Positions 1 through 5,564 of a DNA stretch of 6,366 nucleotides are shown piece by piece. The notes under the pieces were generated by a model, which made no database searches, had not been told where the DNA came from, and was given only the letters and a program-made list of their open reading frames with translations. Position numbers and translations under genes: made by a program. The stretch spans positions 126,095-132,460 of the forward strand of contig NZ_ML142856.1 of NCBI RefSeq assembly GCF_004138495.1. The letters are read 5' to 3'. How positions within the stretch are numbered: the first letter of the stretch is position 1; every line of letters starts with the position of its first letter. This DNA comes from Phytoactinopolyspora endophytica (lineage in GTDB: Bacteria; Actinomycetota; Actinomycetes; Jiangellales; Jiangellaceae).

Positions 1-974
1 GGCGCCCGCACCGGCGTGCCGCCGTTCTCGGTCACGATCTCCGCCACAGCATGCGACGTGATCAGGTTGTGCACGACGGCCGCGCCGGGGGCACGCCGAA
101 GCTCACGGACCGCGATCAGCGCGGTCAGCGTCGATGGAGACACGATCTCTCCGTGCTCGTCCACGACGAAGCACCTGTCCGCGTCACCGTCGAACGCGAG
201 CCCGATGTCGGCGCCGTGCTCCAGGACGGCATGCTGGAGGTCAGCCAGGTTAGCCGGCTCGATCGGGTTGGCCTCGTGGTTCGGGAACGTGCCGTCCAGC
301 TCGAAGTAGAGCGGAATCACGGTCAGGCCGGGAAAGTCCAGCACCGCCGGGACGGTATGGCCGGCCATGCCGTTACCGGCGTCGACGACGACAGTGAGCG
401 GCCGGATCTCGGACAGGTCCACCAGCTGGTACAGGTACGACGCGTAATCGCTGAGCATGTCCCGGCGTTCGATTCGGCCGGGCGCCGCGGCCTGGCTGTG
501 CAAACTACGCTCCGCCGGTGTCTGCAACCGCGCCACCCAGGTGTCCCGCCGCGGACCGCCGTCGGACAGAGCCTGCTGCGCCACCTCCCGAATCCGGGAG
601 AGGCCGGTGTCCCGCCCGACCGGAGCCGCACCGGAGCGGCAGAACTTGATGCCGTTGTACTCGGCAGGGTTGTGGCTCGCCGTGAACATCGCGCCGGGAA
701 GACTCAAGGCCCCACTGGCGTAGTACAGCTGGTCAGTGGAGGCAAGCCCGATGTTCACGACGTCCAAACCGCGAGCCGTGACTCCGTCGGAGAACGCCGC
801 AACCAGGCTGAACGACGTCGGGCGCATGTCATGCCCCACGACCATAGCGTTGGCGTCATCGCCCAACACGTCTGCCGCGGCGGCACCGAAGGCGCGCGCG
901 ACATCCACGTCCCACTCATCCGGAACGAGCCCACGGACGTCATAAGCCTTGACGATCGCACCGAGATCACGCAC
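1..974 (-). CDS. manB: Phosphomannomutase/phosphoglucomutase, ManB type (3' end outside window)
   Basis: Alpha-D-phosphohexomutase that interconverts hexose 6-phosphate and 1-phosphate, feeding GDP-mannose and other activated sugars for glycans; cytoplasmic. 324 codons are visible. The N-terminus reads VRDLGAIVKAYDVRG, the usual opening of the family. The phosphoserine loop TASHNP is at residues 98-103 (catalytic Ser100). A DAGNGMAG stretch lies at 198-205, FELDGTFPNHEANP at 224-237, and the metal loop DGDADR at 262-267 (Asp262, Asp264, Asp266). The family is usually about 450-465 residues, so domain 4 with the phosphate-binding loop is missing only because the window ends. The GTG at 974 is the only start between the in-frame TAG at 986-984 and the conserved YDVRG. 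No Shine-Dalgarno sequence precedes it. The next gene upstream, a MarR-type regulator, ends 128 bases away. Mannose versus glucose preference cannot be decided, so the symbol is by family resemblance. Confidence 0.93.
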   Translation of the reverse strand, partial: MRDLGAIVKAYDVRGLVPDEWDVDVARAFGAAAADVLGDDANAMVVGHDMRPTSFSLVAAFSDGVTARGLDVVNIGLASTDQLYYASGALSLPGAMFTASHNPAEYNGIKFCRSGAAPVGRDTGLSRIREVAQQALSDGGPRRDTWVARLQTPAERSLHSQAAAPGRIERRDMLSDYASYLYQLVDLSEIRPLTVVVDAGNGMAGHTVPAVLDFPGLTVIPLYFELDGTFPNHEANPIEPANLADLQHAVLEHGADIGLAFDGDADRCFVVDEHGEIVSPSTLTALIAVRELRRAPGAAVVHNLITSHAVAEIVTENGGTPVRA

Positions 975-986
975 GCCGCGACTCTA
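974..986 (-). promoter_or_regulatory. Probable -10 box for a leaderless mutase transcript
   Basis: On the minus strand TAGAGT (986-981) matches the actinobacterial TANNNT -10 consensus and is followed by exactly six bases before the GTG at 974. Transcription would then begin at or next to the start codon, which agrees with the absence of a ribosome binding site. I see no convincing -35 element about 17 bases further upstream. The call rests on one short motif and its spacing. Confidence 0.4.
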
Positions 987-1000
987 CCGCCAGACCGCGA

Positions 1001-1067
1001 CCATCCCCGACGATGGGCTCCGCACGCGATGGCCGACATCGTGCGTACCCGGCGGACGCCGCGGTAC
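1001..1067 (-). other. Three consecutive small hairpins between regulator and mutase genes
   Basis: Read on the plus strand, three stem-loops follow one another. The first is CCATC-(6)-GATGG at 1001-1016. The second, at 1022-1044, pairs GCA/TGC and CGATG/CATCG around a 5-base loop with a CG bulge. The third, at 1045-1067, pairs GTACC/GGTAC and GCGG/CCGC around a 3-base loop, again with a CG bulge. The last two are each 23 bases and abut without a gap. In minus-strand RNA they lie after the MarR stop codon and before the mutase start. They could terminate or attenuate read-through, although no U-tract follows. GC-rich DNA forms short stems by chance, so function is inference. Confidence 0.4.
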
Positions 1068-1102
1068 CAGATCGCCCGCAGACGCACCGGCGCTGCTCCG
1101 GA

Positions 1103-1558
1103 TCAGTCGATGATGCGGTTGAGGAAGGCCGTCAGCTGCGCGAGTTCGTCCGGGCTGAACCGCTCGACCATGTAGTCGCGCACGCCGCGTTGATGGGTGT
1201 CAGCGGCGTCGGCCAGCCGCCGTTGTCCCTCCTCAGCGAGGGCTGCATAGAAACCGCGCCCGTCCTTCTCGGCGGGGACCCGGCGCACGAGGCCCTCACT
1301 GATCATCCGATCCACCAGCCGCGTCAGACCGCTGGGAGAGAGCATGACCTTGTCGGCAAGCTGCGACATGCGCAGGCGTTGACCTTCGGCCTCGGCCAGA
1401 CGGGCCAGCACCTCATACCAAGCAAGGGGCAATCGATGCAGCTCAGTCAGGTCTGCCTCCAGCAGACGAGCCACGTGGGCGTGCGCGCGATCGAACGCCC
1501 GCCACGCCTCGAGCTGTTCGGGGCTGACGCGCTCATCTGGGCCGGGCATAAGATCCAT
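1103..1558 (-). CDS. MarR-family winged-helix transcriptional regulator
   Basis: A 151-residue DNA-binding protein of typical MarR length, expected to act as a homodimer that releases DNA on binding a small ligand. Residues 15-45 are the N-terminal dimerisation helix. The helix-turn-helix spans about 62-90, with RMSQLADKVMLSP leading into the recognition helix SPSGLTRLVDRMISEGLV (74-91). The wing follows at 92-111 and carries the conserved Asp99-x-Arg101 pair. Residues 112-151 form the C-terminal dimerisation helices. The ATG at 1558 is chosen; an in-frame ATG at codon 4 (1549) is an alternative. A promoter whose -10 box ends nine bases upstream, with no ribosome binding site, suggests a leaderless mRNA. 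An inverted repeat over that promoter suggests self-repression. The gene stands alone, 269 bases downstream of the protease gene, and its ligand and targets are unknown. Confidence 0.9.
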   Translation of the reverse strand: MDLMPGPDERVSPEQLEAWRAFDRAHAHVARLLEADLTELHRLPLAWYEVLARLAEAEGQRLRMSQLADKVMLSPSGLTRLVDRMISEGLVRRVPAEKDGRGFYAALAEEGQRRLADAADTHQRGVRDYMVERFSPDELAQLTAFLNRIID

Positions 1559-1565
1559 CGCTAAA

Positions 1566-1586
1566 TGATCATAGAGGGCATGATTA
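1566..1586. promoter_or_regulatory. Candidate operator of the MarR-type regulator
   Basis: An imperfect inverted repeat, TGATCAT - 7 bases - ATGATTA, has six of seven positions symmetrical across the two arms. It covers the -10 box and part of the -10/-35 spacer of the regulator promoter. Its 21-base span is close to that of known MarR-family operators, and its position would block RNA polymerase, which fits autorepression. This is inference from symmetry and placement. Confidence 0.45.
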
Positions 1587-1595
1587 CAAGATCAA
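1568..1595 (-). promoter_or_regulatory. Sigma-70-type promoter of the MarR-type regulator
   Basis: On the minus strand, TTGATC (1595-1590) and TATGAT (1573-1568) are separated by 16 bases. These match four of six and five of six bases of the TTGACA/TATAAT consensus. Nine bases separate the -10 box from the ATG, so the transcript probably starts at or within about three bases of the start codon. This is the clearest promoter in the window. Confidence 0.6.
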
Positions 1596-1728
1596 CAGGG
1601 CCTGAGTCCTGCTGTAACAGTAATGAGAGCTGGCGCAGAACGCGTAGGGCCAAAGGTCCATATGGCACGCCTCCCCGATGGTCCGCCACTCGCTCGAATC
1701 GAGACCTGCATCACTCCTACCCGCCGAC

Positions 1729-1744
1729 GGATGTGATCATGTCC
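1729..1744. repeat. TGATCA-centred palindrome
   Basis: The sequence GGA-TG-TGATCA-TG-TCC is symmetrical at 12 of 16 positions, failing only at the two TG pairs. It repeats the TGATCAT heptamer found in the candidate operator at 1566-1572. It could be a second binding site for the same regulator about 165 bases away. It could equally be a chance palindrome. Confidence 0.25.
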
Positions 1745-1806
1745 AACCTGACTCAGCACTCAAGATCCGAGACGCCTGGCCCGGTTCCTCCGCTTCGGTC
1801 CGTCCA

Positions 1807-1827
1807 TCCGGCGCTCGCGTGGCCGGA
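1807..1827 (-). terminator. Possible hairpin terminator after the protease gene
   Basis: A perfect six-base stem TCCGGC/GCCGGA with a nine-base loop starts at the base after the protease stop codon. Actinobacterial terminators often lack a U-tract, and none is seen here. The stem is short, so this is only a weak candidate. Confidence 0.3.
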
Positions 1828-2784
1828 CTACCGGTCGGCAAGCTCCGCCGGCCGGGCGATGACGTCCACCATGGCCCCGCTACGGAACGTCGTGATGGGC
1901 AGCGCCACGTCGATGGCCTCTGCGAACATCCAGCGTTGCAAGGCTTGGGCGTCGACGACCGGCTCCCCGGCGATGGTGACCATGAGATCGCCGGCACGCA
2001 GTCCGGCCTCTTCGGCTGGGCTACCCGGCTCCACGTGAACGATCCGCACGCCCTTGGTGCGACCGATCCGGTCCGCGAGTTTCGGCGGGACCGGCGCCGG
2101 CGAGGTGGCGACGCCAAGGAAGGCACGCCGGACCTTCCCCTCCTTCATCAACGTGGAGACGATCCGGTTGCTGTTCGCGTTCATCGGCACGGCCAGGCCG
2201 AGCCCCACCCCCGCGACCGCTGTGTTGATGCCGACCACTCGGGCAGTGGAGTCTGCCAGCGCACCCCCGGAGTTGCCCGGGTTCAGCGCGGCGTCGGTCT
2301 GGATGACGTCTTCGATGATCCGCACGGTCCGCCCGCTCTGCGCCGGCATGGACCTACCGAGTGCACTGACGACGCCGGCCGTCACCGACCCGGAGAATCC
2401 CAGCGGGCTCCCGACGGCCACCACCAGCTGTCCCACGGTCAGATCGTCCGCCCGTCCCAACTCCGCCGGAACGGGCGTCGAACCGTCCGCCCGGACGACG
2501 GCCAGGTCGGACAGCCGGTCTCTGCCGATGACGGAGAAGCCCACCTCCGTGCCGTCGGCGAACGATGCGGTGCCGTGCGTTGCCGAGCCGATCACATGTG
2601 CGTTGGTCAGGATGAAACCGTCGTTGGTGAAGACCACCCCGGAACCGGTACCGCTACCCCTGCGGCCGCCACGTTCCATCGTCACCGCGAGGCTCGCGAC
2701 CGAGGGCAGAATTCGCTGCGCCACACCGCTGACCACACGCGAGTACGCGTCCAGGGCCTCCTGGCCCGTCTCATCCGGAGCCAT
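1828..2784 (-). CDS. HtrA/DegP-like serine protease with one PDZ domain (S1C type)
   Basis: A 318-residue trypsin-like protease of the HtrA family, which degrades misfolded proteins. The protease domain spans about 20-215. The triad is His63 in TNAHV, Asp93 in SDLAVV and Ser172 in the motif NPGNSGG (168-174), so it should be active. The sequence GLGLAVPMN (194-202) closes the domain as in the family. A PDZ domain covers about 221-312, starting with the ligand-loop sequence AFLGV and including SPAEEAGLRAGD. Most bacterial relatives have a signal peptide or a membrane helix. Here the first 25 residues are polar and none is visible, so the protein appears to be cytoplasmic. The ATG at 2784 has a strong GGAGG six bases upstream, and that site touches a hairpin. 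The gene lies 187 bases below the catabolic operon and is probably transcribed separately, though I could not find its promoter. Confidence 0.93.
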   Translation of the reverse strand: MAPDETGQEALDAYSRVVSGVAQRILPSVASLAVTMERGGRRGSGTGSGVVFTNDGFILTNAHVIGSATHGTASFADGTEVGFSVIGRDRLSDLAVVRADGSTPVPAELGRADDLTVGQLVVAVGSPLGFSGSVTAGVVSALGRSMPAQSGRTVRIIEDVIQTDAALNPGNSGGALADSTARVVGINTAVAGVGLGLAVPMNANSNRIVSTLMKEGKVRRAFLGVATSPAPVPPKLADRIGRTKGVRIVHVEPGSPAEEAGLRAGDLMVTIAGEPVVDAQALQRWMFAEAIDVALPITTFRSGAMVDVIARPAELADR

Positions 2785-2825
2785 GACCTACCTCCCCAGC
2801 GTCCGAAATGAACGGATAACGCTGG
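2785..2825 (-). promoter_or_regulatory. Ribosome binding site abutted by a leader hairpin, protease gene
   Basis: In minus-strand RNA, CCAGCG (2825-2820) pairs with CGCTGG (2801-2796). After a three-base bulge, TCCG (2816-2813) pairs with CGGA (2805-2802) around a seven-base loop, giving ten pairs in all. The next base begins the Shine-Dalgarno GGAGG (2795-2791), which is followed by six bases and the ATG. A hairpin this close could affect ribosome access, or the DNA symmetry could be an operator. Which of these applies is not shown by the sequence. Confidence 0.5.
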
Positions 2826-2971
2826 ACAGGTGGCCGTCACTCCCGTGTACGCCCACAGCGCAATCAGGACGGACGTGAACCTTCCGAATGGTGCGACATC
2901 GTGGCCGCACAGATATTCCGGACGTCGCCCCTTGAGTTCATCACGACCACGAGACCGTCGTCCCGGGTGGG
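2826..2971. other. Rest of the gap between aldehyde dehydrogenase and protease genes
   Basis: This stretch should contain the end of the catabolic transcript and the protease promoter, but I find no strong example of either. A weak five-base stem ACGAC/GTCGT with a nine-base loop lies at 2943-2961, just past the dehydrogenase stop codon. No TTGACA/TANNNT pair, SigR-type GGAAT-N18-GTT or CIRCE element is recognisable. An open frame crosses the region on the minus strand, but its third codon positions lack the strong GC bias of the real genes. Confidence 0.5.
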
Positions 2972-4414
2972 TCACCGCGCATACGAGAGCGTCTGCTCCT
3001 CGGTGAACTCGTACAGACCCGAGAGACCGCCCTCGCGGCCGAGCCCCGCGTCGCCGAATCCGCCGAACGGAACCTCGGGGGTGTTCGGGGCGCCGTTGTT
3101 GATGCCGATGATCCCGATCTCGAGACGCGTGGCGAGTTGCGCGGCGTGCTCGGCGTCGCCGGACATCACGTATCCGCCGAGCCCGCTGCGCCAGCCGTTG
3201 ATCTCGGACACGATGTCGTCTTCCGAGGAGTACGGACGGACGGCGCAGACAGGTCCGAACACTTCCTCGTCCCACAGCCTCGTCTCGGTGAGCGCCTCGA
3301 CGAGCGTCGGCGCCACGAAGAATCCGCGGTCGGTCGTCAGCGGCGCGCGCGACACTCGACATCCAGCGGCCTCGGCCTCGGCCACCAGCTGCTCCAGCCG
3401 CTCCACGTGGGCCGCGCGCAGCATCGGACCGACGTCCGTCGCTGAGTCGGACGGCGCACCGCACCTGAGCGACACGATCCGCGACTTGAGGGAGTCGACG
3501 AATGTGGCGTAAACGGACTCATGGATGAACACGTTGTTGGCGGCGATGCACGACGCGCCGTTGTTGCGGAACTTGGCCACGAGAAGCGCGTCAAGCGCGG
3601 TCTCAAGGTCGGCACGCTCGGTGACGACGAACGGTCCTTTGCCACCAAGCTCCATCGTCACCCGAGTCATCGACCGCATCGCACGTGCCGCCACGGACGC
3701 ACCGACCCGTGTCGAGCCTGTGAACGTCACAGCGGCTACCAGATCCGAGTCCACCAGGGCGGTGGTGAGCTTCTCACCGTCCCCCACAACCACGTTGACC
3801 GCGCCTGCCGGCAGATGCCGCTCGCAGATCTCGGTGAACGCCAGGCTGGTCAACGGTGTCAGCTCCGACGCCTTCTGCACGACGGTGCACCCCGCCGCGA
3901 GCGCCGGTGCCACCTTGCGTGCCGGAATCGACAGGGGAAAGTTCCACGGGCTCACAGCGGCCACGACCCCGACCGGGCGACGGGTCACCACGAAACGTCG
4001 ATGAGGTCTCACCAGGCCTTCGTCGCGCGGCATGGTGGCCGCGTCGGCAAACCATTCGAAATACTGCGCCGAGAAGCCGACTTCGGCCGTCGCCTCGCTC
4101 AACCGCTTTCCGGACTCCGCGCTGATCACAGCGGCGAACGCCTCGGTATTGCCGCGCAGGTCGGCGGCGATCGCACGCAGTGCGCCCGCGCGCTCACGGT
4201 CGGGCGTCGCGCTCCAGCCGGGCAGCGCTTCGTGTGCGGCTTGTGCCGCGTCGCCGGCCGTTGCCGAATCGACCCAGCCGACCGTCGCCAATCTCTCGCC
4301 GGTCGATGGGTCAGGCAGCTCATGTGGGTCACCTTCGACCCGCACGCCGGCGATACGCGCGCCGTGGGCCAAAGCGTCGGGAGCCGGCAGGAAGGTCCGG
4401 GTCTCATTGGTCAT
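2972..4414 (-). CDS. NAD(P)-dependent aldehyde dehydrogenase, succinate-semialdehyde (GabD) type
   Basis: A 480-residue cytoplasmic aldehyde dehydrogenase that oxidises an aldehyde to a carboxylic acid. Key residues are Asn158 in SPWNFP, Lys181 in VVQKASELTP, the cofactor loop FTGSTRVG (231-238), general base Glu255 in ELGGK, nucleophile Cys289 and Glu384 in EEVFGPV. Arg166 and Arg283 match the two arginines that hold the substrate carboxylate in succinate-semialdehyde dehydrogenases. The family's third contact, a serine in GREGS, is Gly463 here. The usual GQTC around the nucleophile is GASC. The substrate is therefore likely a semialdehyde acid, perhaps not succinate semialdehyde. The ATG at 4414 is chosen for family length and for GAGGAG ten bases upstream. 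The frame stays open far beyond it, but that extension is antisense-like sequence inside the preceding gene. The start overlaps that gene by 11 bases, which suggests translational coupling. Last visible gene of the operon. Confidence 0.93.
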   Translation of the reverse strand: MTNETRTFLPAPDALAHGARIAGVRVEGDPHELPDPSTGERLATVGWVDSATAGDAAQAAHEALPGWSATPDRERAGALRAIAADLRGNTEAFAAVISAESGKRLSEATAEVGFSAQYFEWFADAATMPRDEGLVRPHRRFVVTRRPVGVVAAVSPWNFPLSIPARKVAPALAAGCTVVQKASELTPLTSLAFTEICERHLPAGAVNVVVGDGEKLTTALVDSDLVAAVTFTGSTRVGASVAARAMRSMTRVTMELGGKGPFVVTERADLETALDALLVAKFRNNGASCIAANNVFIHESVYATFVDSLKSRIVSLRCGAPSDSATDVGPMLRAAHVERLEQLVAEAEAAGCRVSRAPLTTDRGFFVAPTLVEALTETRLWDEEVFGPVCAVRPYSSEDDIVSEINGWRSGLGGYVMSGDAEHAAQLATRLEIGIIGINNGAPNTPEVPFGGFGDAGLGREGGLSGLYEFTEEQTLSYAR

Positions 4415-5564
4415 AGTTCGTTCGCTCCTCACAGTGAACACGGAACCGGATAACGGTGGCAGGATCGAGCTCGATCCCCAGACCAGGCGCATCCGAGAGG
4501 GCCAATGCACCGTCGGCCCAGGCCAGTGGCGCGGCCAGCAGATCAGTGCGCAAAGGGTTAGGCCGGACGTCCGCCTCGACCCAGTCCACGTTGTCGTAGG
4601 CCGCTGCAAGATGGGCACTGGCGGCGACCCCGACGGCGCTGGAGTAGCAGTGTGGCGCCATGCGCAGACCGGACGCGGCCGCGTACTCGGCGACGGCACG
4701 GCCGATCGTGAAGCCACCCGACTTGGCGAGGTCGGGCTGGACGAGGGCGACGGCGGCCGAGTCGATACACGCCTTGAACGCGTCGAGACCATAGATGTTC
4801 TCACCCGTGGCGAGCGGCAGCACGCTGTCTGTCGCGAGCTTCCGCAAGTCCTCGATCCGGTCCCCCGCCACAGGCTCTTCGATCCAGCGCACACCGTGCC
4901 GGACGAGCCTGGGCATCGCTTCCATCGCCGAGGCCACGTCCCACGCCTGGTTAGCATCGGCGAACAGTTCCACGGCGTCACCGATGTGAGCTCGTGTGAT
5001 CGACAGCGTGCGCTCATCGCGATCGGCGCCGAAGCCCAGCTTCGTCTTCACCGCGCTGTAGCCGTGGTCCATCGCCGTCTCGCAGAGCCGCTCGACGTCC
5101 GTAGGGCCGATACCACTCGCATAGGCAGGCACCTTGGGCGCAGTGGCCGTTCCGCCGAGCAAGCGGTAGATCGGTTCACCGGCGACCTTGCCCGCGAGGT
5201 CCCACAACGCGATGTCGACGCCGCTGATGGCCTGCCAGATCGGCCCGACGGCGCCTGCCTGGCGACCCAGCGGTAGCAGTTGAGCGATGAGCCGTTCACG
5301 TACCGCTGCCGGGTCTGAGGCGTCCATTCCGAGCAGCATCGGGGCGACGCCGTCACAGAATGTCGCCAGCCGCTCGGCGTGCGCCCACGACGGATAGTTG
5401 ATCCAGCTCTCCCCTAGCCCGCGCACTCCGCCCGCGTCGATCTCGACAAGACACACGCGCCGGTCCTTGAGGTGCCCGAACGACATGTCCACCACGCCGT
5501 CGATCGGGGCGGACAGGATCGTGACTCGCAGTCGCTCGATCGGGAGGACACCGTCCGGACTCAC
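4404..5564 (-). CDS. Enolase-superfamily enzyme, mandelate racemase subgroup (likely acid-sugar dehydratase)
   Basis: A complete 386-residue member of the mandelate racemase/muconate lactonizing group. These enzymes take a proton from the carbon next to a carboxylate, with Mg2+ holding the enolate. The capping domain covers about 1-135 and the barrel follows. The base motif Lys173-x-Lys175 is present. Metal ligands are Asp203 (DANQ), Glu229 (WIEEP) and Glu255 (GEN), with the same 26-residue spacings as in mandelate racemase. The Asp278 (QPDLAKSGG) and His305 (APHCYSS) dyad also keeps that enzyme's spacing, and Glu330 in WVEAD matches its Glu317. All catalytic residues are therefore present, and a racemase or sugar-acid dehydratase is likely. 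The substrate cannot be read off. The start is the GTG at 5564, which shares GTGA with the preceding stop codon; a weak GGTGG lies six bases upstream. The gene sits between two dehydrogenases, fitting a pathway from a hydroxy acid through a semialdehyde. Confidence 0.92.
   Translation of the reverse strand: MSPDGVLPIERLRVTILSAPIDGVVDMSFGHLKDRRVCLVEIDAGGVRGLGESWINYPSWAHAERLATFCDGVAPMLLGMDASDPAAVRERLIAQLLPLGRQAGAVGPIWQAISGVDIALWDLAGKVAGEPIYRLLGGTATAPKVPAYASGIGPTDVERLCETAMDHGYSAVKTKLGFGADRDERTLSITRAHIGDAVELFADANQAWDVASAMEAMPRLVRHGVRWIEEPVAGDRIEDLRKLATDSVLPLATGENIYGLDAFKACIDSAAVALVQPDLAKSGGFTIGRAVAEYAAASGLRMAPHCYSSAVGVAASAHLAAAYDNVDWVEADVRPNPLRTDLLAAPLAWADGALALSDAPGLGIELDPATVIRFRVHCEERTNYDQ
4425..4430 (-). 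promoter_or_regulatory. Ribosome binding site of the aldehyde dehydrogenase gene
   Basis: GAGGAG on the minus strand lies ten bases before the ATG at 4414, inside the last codons of the preceding enolase-superfamily gene. It decides the start, because the dehydrogenase frame stays open for about 600 bases further upstream without family similarity. Confidence 0.7.

Larger units (their letters stand above)
1559..1827. other. Intergenic region upstream of the marR-type gene
   Basis: This 269-base stretch lies between the protease stop codon and the regulator start. It is visibly less GC-rich than its surroundings at about 1561-1640. It holds the regulator promoter and inverted repeat, a 9-base palindrome CTGTAACAG at 1612-1620, a second TGATCA-centred palindrome at 1729-1744, and a hairpin beside the protease stop codon. 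The plus-strand open frames that enter it continue as antisense frames of the protease, and I do not support any gene here. Confidence 0.6.

Noticed and set aside
51..1175. Plus-strand open frame of 374 codons
   Set aside because: It is antisense to the phosphohexomutase and runs into the regulator gene. Its product is rich in Arg, Gly and Pro and has no recognisable motif. The minus strand carries clear family signatures.
1296..1302. A further TGATCAT inside the regulator coding region
   Set aside because: It lies in coding sequence with no extended symmetry, and TGATCA also occurs in the aldehyde dehydrogenase gene, so it is not evidence of an operator by itself.
1678..2811. Plus-strand open frame of 377 codons
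   Set aside because: It is antisense to the full HtrA-type protease and shows no domain. Long antisense frames are expected from GC-rich codon use.
2931..2937. CTTGAGT, half of a HAIR (HspR) heat-shock operator
   Set aside because: The required inverted partner ACTCAAG does not follow after the expected spacing, so it is a chance half-site.
2682..3464. Minus-strand frame containing a short stretch YLCGHD in the intergenic gap
   Set aside because: I considered a small zinc-finger-like or RbpA-like remnant. The frame has only two cysteines there, lacks GC bias at third positions, and continues into shadow frames of both neighbours.
4415..5017. N-terminal extension of the aldehyde dehydrogenase frame to 681 residues
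   Set aside because: The extra 201 residues overlap the preceding gene in another frame and show no homology-like pattern. The ATG at 4414 gives the usual family length and has a ribosome binding site.
4032..5276. Plus-strand open frame of 414 codons
   Set aside because: It lies opposite the enolase-superfamily gene and the dehydrogenase N-terminus, both of which have complete catalytic residues. Its translation has no family features.
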